Shown here piece by piece: positions 58,174 to 64,000 of a stretch of 64,000 bases of DNA (positions within the stretch are counted from its first letter, which is position 1; each line of letters opens with the position of its first letter). The position numbers and the translations under genes were made by a program. The DNA comes from JADZAI01 sp046348585. GTDB taxonomy: Bacteria; Pseudomonadota; Alphaproteobacteria; Micropepsales; Micropepsaceae. The stretch is taken from positions 372,001-436,000 of the forward strand of contig JAXMDZ010000002.1 in assembly GCA_046348585.1 (NCBI GenBank). Direction: 5' to 3'. Below the pieces are notes generated by a model. It was not told where the DNA came from. It saw nothing but the letters and a program-made list of their open reading frames with translations, and ran no database searches.

Positions 58174-58938
58174 ATGTCACTGAAGAGCCGGTGGGCGGCG
58201 GGCGAAGCGACGCTCGGCGCCTGGTGCATGATCCCGAGCGCCCTTTCCGCCGAGGCGTTGTCCGGCGCAGGCTTCGACTGGGTTCTGGTCGACATGCAGC
58301 ACGGCTGCATGGACTACGAGACCGCGCTGTCGATGATCCGGGCCATCGACCTCGGCGGGGCTGTGCCCATCGTGCGCGTGCCCTGGAACGATCCGGGCAT
58401 CATCGGGCGGGTGCTGGATGCGGGCGCGCTCGGCGTCGTCATTCCGATGATCCAGTCGGCGGCGGACGCAAAGCGGGCGGCCGACGCCTGTCTCTATCCG
58501 CCGGTGGGCAGCCGCAGCTTCGGTCCGATCCGCGTGGGCCTGCGGGACGGGCAGGGTTATTTCGCCAACGCCAATGCGCGCGTCGCGGTCATCCCGATGA
58601 TCGAGACGGCGCAGGCGCTGGCCGAGGTCGAGGAGATCGCCGCGACGCCCGGCGTCGATGCGCTGTTCGTGGGGCCGTTCGATCTTTCCATCGCGCTCGG
58701 CCTGCCGCCCGGCGACAATGACGGCAAGCCGGCCTTCGATGCGGCGATCGCGGCGGTGACGGCCGCCGCCCGGCGCGTCGGCATCGCGTCCGCCGTGCTC
58801 TCCAACGCAAAGGTCGCGCCGCTGCGGCTGAAACAGGGATTCAAGATGATTTCGGTCGCGACCGATCTGGCGACCCTGACGGGCGCCGCCCGCGCCGATC
58901 TCGAAACCGTCCGCCGCGCCGGAGGCCCCGATGCTTGA
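58174..58938 (+). CDS. hpaI: HpcH/HpaI-family class II aldolase
   Basis: A 254-residue pyruvate-type aldolase of the HpaI family that would cleave 4-hydroxy-2-oxo acids into pyruvate and an aldehyde. Metal and substrate residues are in VDMQHGCMDYET, VPIVRVPWND, IPMIETAQAL (metal Glu) and FVGPFDLSIALG (metal Asp). ATG 58174 follows GGGAGGATGC; the longer frame from 58090 overlaps the operator. It overlaps the hydratase gene by 8 bp, so the two are coupled. Confidence 0.88.
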   Translation: MSLKSRWAAGEATLGAWCMIPSALSAEALSGAGFDWVLVDMQHGCMDYETALSMIRAIDLGGAVPIVRVPWNDPGIIGRVLDAGALGVVIPMIQSAADAKRAADACLYPPVGSRSFGPIRVGLRDGQGYFANANARVAVIPMIETAQALAEVEEIAATPGVDALFVGPFDLSIALGLPPGDNDGKPAFDAAIAAVTAAARRVGIASAVLSNAKVAPLRLKQGFKMISVATDLATLTGAARADLETVRRAGGPDA

Positions 58939-59722
58939 TACGAGCGTTCGCGCGAAGATCGTCGAGGATCTGTTCGGCGTCTATCGCGACCGGCGGCCGA
59001 TGGGCCTCATCTCGAAGGCCTATCCGGGAATCGAGGTCGAGGACGCCTATCGTATTCAGGAAGCGTTCGTCGCCCGGCGGGTCGCCGCCGGGGCGCGCAT
59101 CAAGGGCTACAAGGTCGGGCTGACCTCCAAGCCGATGCAGGACATGGCGGGATCGAGCGAGCCAGACTTCAGCGCGATGACCGACGATCTCTTCATTCCC
59201 GAGGCGACGCCGACGCCGCTCGCGCGCTTCTTCGATCCGATGGTCGAAATCGAGATCGCCTTCGTCATGAAGGAGACTCTGGCCGGGCCGGGGGTGATGG
59301 CGGTGGATGTGGTGCGGGCGACGGATTTTGTCTTGCCGGCCATAGAGATCGTGGATTTTCGCATTGCGCGCGCACCCGGTCTCAACATCATCGACACGGT
59401 CGCCGACCTTGCGGCATGCGGCGCGGCGGTGCTGGGCGCAAATCCGCGCCGGCTGGACGCCATCGACGTGCGCCGCGTGAAGGGCGAGATCGTGCGCAAC
59501 GGCGTCGTCGAGCAGGCGGGCGAGGCCTCGGCCGTGCTCGGCAATCCGGTGACCGCCGTCGCCTGGCTGGCCAACAAGCTGGGGCAGTTCGGCGTCAGCT
59601 TTCGGCCCGGCGACGTGGTGCTGACCGGCTCGTTCGTGCGCGCGATCCCGATGAAGGCGGGCGACGAGATCCTCTGCCGCTTCGATCAGGGCCTCGGCGA
59701 CGTCGCCACCTCGTTCGTCTGA
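58931..59722 (+). CDS. hpaH: 2-oxo-hepta-3-ene-1,7-dioate / 2-keto-4-pentenoate hydratase (HpaH-like)
   Basis: A 263-residue hydratase of the FAH-related hydratase/decarboxylase family. Conserved wording is GYKVGLTSKPMQDMAG, the metal acidic motif DPMVEIEIAFVM, and GDVVLTGSFVRAIPMKAGDEI near the C-terminus. It adds water to the dienoate to give the aldolase substrate. It follows the aldolase with an 8-bp overlap; 117 bp downstream comes the phasin gene, the start of the PHA block. Confidence 0.87.
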   Translation: MLDTSVRAKIVEDLFGVYRDRRPMGLISKAYPGIEVEDAYRIQEAFVARRVAAGARIKGYKVGLTSKPMQDMAGSSEPDFSAMTDDLFIPEATPTPLARFFDPMVEIEIAFVMKETLAGPGVMAVDVVRATDFVLPAIEIVDFRIARAPGLNIIDTVADLAACGAAVLGANPRRLDAIDVRRVKGEIVRNGVVEQAGEASAVLGNPVTAVAWLANKLGQFGVSFRPGDVVLTGSFVRAIPMKAGDEILCRFDQGLGDVATSFV

Positions 59723-59839
59723 GGCCGCCGCCTCGTGAATTTTTGGTGACAGCGGCCGGAAGTTGACGAGTCTCAACCGTGCTGTCTTGAAGGCGGGTTA
59801 GGTTTCGCGCTGTTTCCCCAAGGCAGATCGAGACGACCC

Positions 59840-60145
59840 ATGGCAGAGAAGACATCGGCCGCCGCGGCGGCGGCGCAGATTCCGGGCGCCGAAGCCGCCC
59901 GCGACGCCTGGAAAACCGCCCTGTCGATGCCCGCCGCGCTGATGGCGGAGGCGATGCGCTTTTCGGCCGCCCGGCTGAACGCGCAGGCCGACCATCTCGC
60001 CAAGCTCGCCGGATGCGGCGATCTCAACGAAGCGGCGAAGTTGCAGAGCGCGTTTCTTTCGAGCGCGCTGGAGAGCTACAAGGAAGAGGCGAAGGTGTTC
60101 GCCGATCGTCTGCGGCAGGGCGTGCCGGCCGCGCCGGAAGCCTGA
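59840..60145 (+). CDS. phasin family protein
   Basis: A 101-residue Ala-rich amphipathic helical protein with no signal peptide, matching the short phasins that coat PHA granules (FSAARLNAQADHLAKLAG and SALESYKEEAKVFADRL are phasin-like). It lies directly before the PHA synthase gene. Confidence 0.8.
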   Translation: MAEKTSAAAAAAQIPGAEAARDAWKTALSMPAALMAEAMRFSAARLNAQADHLAKLAGCGDLNEAAKLQSAFLSSALESYKEEAKVFADRLRQGVPAAPEA

Positions 60146-60228
60146 CGCCGGACGCCGGGAGCCTGTCGCAACGGACCGCGCGTCGCGCGGCCGATGCAAT
60201 CAGTGGTCGTATCAAGGAAGATGCCAGA

Positions 60229-62088
60229 GTGACGCATGGCGAGATTGTCCCGGCCGTTCCGGCGGCCGGAGCGGCGCGAACCGATATCGTGCCGGCGGGC
60301 ATCGTGACGGCCCCCCCTGCCCCTCCGGTCCGTCCGGCGCGGCCCGAGACCCCGGCGGGGGTCATGCCCCACGAATCCTTCGAGACGCTGGACCGGATGG
60401 CGCGGGCGATGGCGGCGCGGGCGACGCTCGGCGTCTCGCCGACCGCCATGGTGACGCCCTGGGTGGACTGGGCGCAGCACCTGTCGCGCGCCCCCGGACG
60501 CCAGATCGAACTCGGCTTGCAGGCCATACGCTCGGTGGCGCGTCTTGGCCGCTACGCCGCCGGCCTTGCGTTCGGCCAGCATCCGCCCAAGCCGTTCGCG
60601 CCCGAACCCGGCGACCACCGCTTCGACGACGCGGGCTGGGACGCGCCGCCCTATGCGCTGTTCGAGCAGAGTTTCCTGGCGCAGGAATCCTGGTGGGCCG
60701 CCGCGACCGCCGAGGTTCGCGGCATGAAGGCGAAGAACGTCACCCGCGCCGCCTTCCTCGCCCGGCAGGCGCTCGACACGTTCTCGCCGTCCAACAATCC
60801 GCTCTGCAACCCGGCGGTGGTGCGGCGCACGGTGGCCGAGGGCGGCTTCAACCTGATCCGGGGCGCGCGCAATCTGGCCGAGGATCTCGCCCGGCAGGCG
60901 ACCGGCGAGCCGCCGCCGCGTCCCGCCGGTTTCGAGGTCGGCCGCGACGTCGCGGCGACCGAGGGCAGCGTCGTCTTCCAGAACGAGCTGATCGAACTCA
61001 TCCAGTACACGCCGCGCACCGGCGCGGTGCGGCCCGAGCCGGTGCTGTTCGTGCCGGCCTGGATCATGAAGTACTACATTCTCGATCTGTCGCCGCACAA
61101 TTCGCTGATCCGCTATCTGCTCGATCAGGGCTTCACGGTCTTCGCCATTTCCTGGCGCAATCCGGGGCCGGAGGACCGCGACGTCACGTTCGACGATTAT
61201 CGGACCAAGGGCCTGCTGCCCGCCCTCGCCGCCATCGAGGCGATCGCCGGGCCGGCGAAGGTCCATGCCTGCGGCTATTGCCTCGGCGGCACGCTGCTGG
61301 CGATCGGCGCGGCCGCCTTCGCCCGCGACGGCGGCTCGCCCTTCGCCTCGCTGACCTTCCTCGCCGCCCAGGTCGATTTCTCGCAGGCTGGCGATCTGAT
61401 GCTGTTCGTGGACGAAAGCCAGATCGCCTGGCTGGAGGACATGATGTGGGACCGGGGCGTGCTCGATACGCGCTCCATGCGCGGAGCCTTCCAGATCCTG
61501 CGCGCCAACGACCTGATCTGGTCGCGCACGATGCGCGAATACGTGCTGGGCGAACGCGAGGAAGCCAACGACCTCGCCGCCTGGAACGCCGATCCGACGC
61601 GCATGCCCTATCGCATGCATTCGCAGTATCTGCGCGGCCTCTTCCTGGAGAACCGCCTGACGGCGGGCCGTTATGCGGTCGACGGGCGGGTCGTCGCGCT
61701 GAGCGACATCACGGCCCCGATCTTCGCGGTCGCCACCGAAACCGATCACATCGCGCCCTGGCGCTCGGTCTACAAGCTCCACCTCTTCACCGACACCGAG
61801 ATGACTTTCGTGCTGACGAATGGCGGCCACAATGCCGGGATCGTCGCCGAACCGGGACACAAGGGGCGGCGCTATCGCTATTCGGCCAGTCCGCGCGGGG
61901 CGACCTATGTCGATCCCGACAGCTGGCTGTCGCGCACCCCGGTCACCCAGGGCTCGTGGTGGCCGGCATGGAGCGCCTGGCTGGAAAGCCGCAGCGGCGC
62001 GCCGGTCGCGCCGCCGTCCATGGGGACGCCCGGCCCGCTCTATACGCCGTTGCGCCCGGCCCCCGGCGCTTACGTCCTTCAGACCTGA
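60229..62088 (+). CDS. phaC: class I poly(3-hydroxyalkanoate) synthase
   Basis: A 619-residue synthase. The lipase-like box GYCLGG gives catalytic Cys351, and the remaining triad is visible in ATETDHIAPW and TNGGHNAGIV. The GTG at 60229 is preceded by AAGGA at 8 bases; the frame further upstream overlaps the phasin. The first 45 residues are Pro/Ala-rich and variable, as in other class I synthases. It polymerises hydroxyacyl-CoA into PHA granules. Thiolase and reductase genes (phaA/phaB) are not in this window. Confidence 0.9.
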   Translation: MTHGEIVPAVPAAGAARTDIVPAGIVTAPPAPPVRPARPETPAGVMPHESFETLDRMARAMAARATLGVSPTAMVTPWVDWAQHLSRAPGRQIELGLQAIRSVARLGRYAAGLAFGQHPPKPFAPEPGDHRFDDAGWDAPPYALFEQSFLAQESWWAAATAEVRGMKAKNVTRAAFLARQALDTFSPSNNPLCNPAVVRRTVAEGGFNLIRGARNLAEDLARQATGEPPPRPAGFEVGRDVAATEGSVVFQNELIELIQYTPRTGAVRPEPVLFVPAWIMKYYILDLSPHNSLIRYLLDQGFTVFAISWRNPGPEDRDVTFDDYRTKGLLPALAAIEAIAGPAKVHACGYCLGGTLLAIGAAAFARDGGSPFASLTFLAAQVDFSQAGDLMLFVDESQIAWLEDMMWDRGVLDTRSMRGAFQILRANDLIWSRTMREYVLGEREEANDLAAWNADPTRMPYRMHSQYLRGLFLENRLTAGRYAVDGRVVALSDITAPIFAVATETDHIAPWRSVYKLHLFTDTEMTFVLTNGGHNAGIVAEPGHKGRRYRYSASPRGATYVDPDSWLSRTPVTQGSWWPAWSAWLESRSGAPVAPPSMGTPGPLYTPLRPAPGAYVLQT

Positions 62089-62143
62089 GCGCCGCTGGTG
62101 TATCGGGATTGAGCGGCTTCACTCGACCACAAGGAGACCGGAC

Positions 62144-62467
62144 ATGAACCCCTTCGCAGCCTTCCTGCTCGGCGCGGCCGCCGGCGCCGCCGCTGTCCTC
62201 TACGGCCCCGAGATCGTGCGCCGCGCCCGCCCGGCCGCCAAGGCGGCGATGGCCGAAGGCATGACGGCGCTGCATCAGGCCCGCGTCAAGGGCGCGCAGA
62301 TGATGGAGGCCGCCGAGGACCTGTTCGCGGAAGCCAAGAGCGAAGTCGAAACCCGCATCTTCGGCGCTCCCGCCCCGGCGCAGGCCGTGGCCCCCGTCGC
62401 GCCGGTCGCCGCCGCTCCCGCCGCCGCCGCGAAGCCCAAGCCCCGGCCGCGCAAGAAGGCGGCCTGA
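62144..62467 (+). CDS. small membrane-anchored Ala/Pro/Lys-rich protein, unknown
   Basis: A 107-residue protein. An N-terminal hydrophobic helix (FAAFLLGAAAGAAAVLYG, residues 4-21) is followed by a basic, amphipathic helix and then an Ala/Pro tail ending in lysines and arginines (KPKPRPRKKAA), resembling basic DNA- or granule-binding tails. Small proteins like this accompany phasin and HMA-domain genes. ATG 62144 has AAGGAG before it. Confidence 0.65.
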   Translation: MNPFAAFLLGAAAGAAAVLYGPEIVRRARPAAKAAMAEGMTALHQARVKGAQMMEAAEDLFAEAKSEVETRIFGAPAPAQAVAPVAPVAAAPAAAAKPKPRPRKKAA

Positions 62468-62471
62468 TCCG

Positions 62472-62879
62472 ATGGCGCTTCCGCTCGCCGAGATCGTTCA
62501 TGCGACCGGCGGCCGGACGCGGCTGCGTTTCGCGGACCGCATCGGCGACACCATCTTCTTCGAGCGTCTGGCCGAGCGGCTGAGCCTCGTCGAAGGCGTC
62601 GCCGAGGTTCGCGCCCGTCCCCGCACCGGCAGCGTCATCGTCCTGCATGAGGGACCGTCCGCCGGTTTCGTGGCCGCCTCGCGCGATATTTTCGGCGCGA
62701 GCGGCGAAGCCCCGCCGCCGACGCTCCAGCCGCCCACCGCCGCGCAGGCGGAACTCGCCGGAGCGGCGCTGATGGCGGGTCTGGCGCTGCTGCAATCGGC
62801 GCGCGGCCGGGTGCTGCCGCCGGCGGTGACGCTGCTGTGGTACGCGGCCGGGATCGCCGGTCTGAAGCTGCCCAAATAG
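62472..62879 (+). CDS. HMA-like domain protein, unknown
   Basis: This 135-residue protein has an N-terminal ferredoxin-like HMA2 domain (VHATGGRTRLRFADRIGD, then EGVAEVRARPRTGSVIVLH) that lacks the CxxC metal motif. One or two weak hydrophobic segments (about 92-105 and 115-130) follow. Such domains occur beside PHA/stress genes and P-type ATPases, but their role is unclear. It begins 4 bp after the preceding gene and is convergent with the SAM synthetase gene. Confidence 0.65.
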   Translation: MALPLAEIVHATGGRTRLRFADRIGDTIFFERLAERLSLVEGVAEVRARPRTGSVIVLHEGPSAGFVAASRDIFGASGEAPPPTLQPPTAAQAELAGAALMAGLALLQSARGRVLPPAVTLLWYAAGIAGLKLPK

Positions 62880-64000
62880 TCAGCCGAGCGGGACCGTAAC
62901 CTCCCACGGCGCATCGACGTCGCGGCGGCCGAAATGGCCGTAGGTCGCAAGCCGCCGGTAGAACCCGTCCTCGCCGCGCGCCTGCGGCAGTCCGCACAGG
63001 CCGAGCCGCCGCGCGATCGCGCCGGGACGGAAGTCGAGCGCCGCGCGCAGGCGGCGGGCGAGATCGGCGTCGTCCGCAACACCGGTGCCGAAACTGTCGA
63101 CGGAAAGATCGAGCGGCTCGGCCCGGCCGATCGCGTAGGCGGCGTGAACTTCGCAGCGCGCCGCAAGCCCCGAGGCGACGAGCGAGGCCGCCGCCTGCCG
63201 CAGCGCATAGGCGCCGATGCGGTCGATGCGCGAGGGGTCCTTGCCCGAAAGCGCCGCGCCGCTGTGCCGGGCGATTTCGCCATAGCTGTCGATGCCGGTC
63301 TTGCGGCCGGTCAGCCCCGCGTGGCGGGCCGGACCGCCGACCGCGCCGTCGGTATCGACATTGATGGCGAGCATCGTGCGCTCGTCGATCGCCACGCCCG
63401 CCTCGCCCGCCGCAAGGTGCAGAAGGTCGAGCAGCGCGGCCCGCGCCTCGTCCTTCTGCGGCGCGCTTTCCAGGACGCCCACCGAAATCGCCAGCGAGGC
63501 GACATCGACCGGCAGGCCGTCGCGGTAGCGGATCGCCGCCTGGGTCTTGCCGTCCGGCGAGAGCCAGGGGAGCGGGCCGCGGCGCGCTTCGTCGAGCCGC
63601 CGGGCGATGAGATGGGCGAGCGCCGCCGGAAGCGGCATCAGGGCGGGCGTTTCGGCGCTGGCGTAGCCGAAGGCGTTGACCTGCTCGCTCGCGGGCGCGT
63701 CGTCGGCGAGGACGAGGCGCTGGCTCGCGGGAAGATCCTGCAACTGCACCAGGATCGAGCATTTGCGCGCGTCGAAGCTGCCCTTGTCGTAGCCGACCGC
63801 GCCGATGGCGCGCCGCGCGATGCCGGCGAAGTCGAAGCTCGCCTCGCTCGCCAGACGCACCGCCAGAAAGACGACGCCGGCGGCGATCGCGCATTCGGCG
63901 GCGATGCGCGCCTGCGGGTCCTCGCGCAGGACCGCATCGACGCAGGCGTCCGAGATCAGGTCGCACAATTTGTCGGGATGCCCTTCGGTGACGGATTCCG
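62880..64000 (-). CDS. metK: divergent S-adenosylmethionine synthetase (partial)
   Basis: About 373 residues of a MetK-family protein, open at the right edge, where it begins with the conserved ESVTEGHPDKLCDLISDA. Further MetK segments are HAGLTGRKTGIDSYG, SGKDPSRIDRIGAYALR, YAIGRAEPLDLSVDSFGTG and FYRRLATYGHFGR. The usual GAGDQGLMFGYA segment of MetK is replaced by PASEQVNAFGYA, and other stretches are loose, so this is a paralogue whose activity on ATP and methionine is uncertain. It is convergent with the HMA-like gene. The true start is outside the window. Confidence 0.8.
   Translation of the reverse strand, partial: ESVTEGHPDKLCDLISDACVDAVLREDPQARIAAECAIAAGVVFLAVRLASEASFDFAGIARRAIGAVGYDKGSFDARKCSILVQLQDLPASQRLVLADDAPASEQVNAFGYASAETPALMPLPAALAHLIARRLDEARRGPLPWLSPDGKTQAAIRYRDGLPVDVASLAISVGVLESAPQKDEARAALLDLLHLAAGEAGVAIDERTMLAINVDTDGAVGGPARHAGLTGRKTGIDSYGEIARHSGAALSGKDPSRIDRIGAYALRQAAASLVASGLAARCEVHAAYAIGRAEPLDLSVDSFGTGVADDADLARRLRAALDFRPGAIARRLGLCGLPQARGEDGFYRRLATYGHFGRRDVDAPWEVTVPLG

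Overview
The window is very GC-rich and gene-dense on both strands. It carries TonB-dependent receptors, two type V autotransporters, polyhydroxyalkanoate (PHA) genes, RND efflux, polyamine ABC transport and aromatic/lipid catabolism. Together these point to a chromosomal segment of a metabolically versatile alphaproteobacterium; the order cannot be fixed from sequence alone. I see no rRNA, tRNA, CRISPR array, transposase or phage gene.

Layout. (1) 1-6149: the end of a MacB/LolD-type ABC ATPase, a small membrane protein, then the minus-strand run MBL-fold RNA nuclease > thymidine/AMP phosphorylase-like > PRPP synthetase, whose last two genes are joined by a one-base frameshift. A cytochrome c lipoprotein and NnrU follow. 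(2) 5949-12463: a sulfide-response locus. Sulfide:quinone oxidoreductase plus a small membrane protein are divergent from a SqrR/BigR-type ArsR repressor, a rhodanese and an RND adaptor/pump pair. (3) 12608-17723: a LysR regulator, an Acg-type nitroreductase, and a 987-residue protein joining an ATP-grasp-like half to an M32 carboxypeptidase half. (4) 17973-30454: a 1404-residue Ig/IPT-repeat autotransporter; an alcohol dehydrogenase / enoyl-CoA hydratase / acyl-CoA ligase set with a TetR regulator, the ligase being broken by an amber codon; a second autotransporter; and an Lrp/AsnC regulator. (5) 30451-37153: a six-gene putrescine/polyamine operon (binding protein, ATPase, two permeases, aminobutyraldehyde dehydrogenase, FAD oxidoreductase).

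(6) 37292-52116: a catabolic accessory region with two TetR regulators, two TonB receptors, GPH and MFS transporters, a phytanoyl-CoA-type dioxygenase, an acyl-CoA ligase, a cupin and an FAH-family hydrolase. (7) 52393-59722: a meta-cleavage pathway resembling homoprotocatechuate degradation: HpaB-like monooxygenase, type I extradiol dioxygenase, semialdehyde dehydrogenase, FAH-type isomerase/decarboxylase, hydratase and HpaI-type aldolase, around a fourth TetR regulator. (8) 59840-64000: phasin, class I PHA synthase, an Ala/Pro/Lys-tailed small protein, an HMA-like protein, and a divergent S-adenosylmethionine synthetase cut by the window edge.

The most useful new reading is regulatory. Each of the four TetR genes has its own palindrome nearby, and three of the palindromes recur at promoters of the neighbouring transport and catabolic genes, so probable local regulons can be drawn from the sequence. 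Carbon from the aromatic pathway (pyruvate and an aldehyde or semialdehyde) could feed the adjacent PHA genes; that link is inference.
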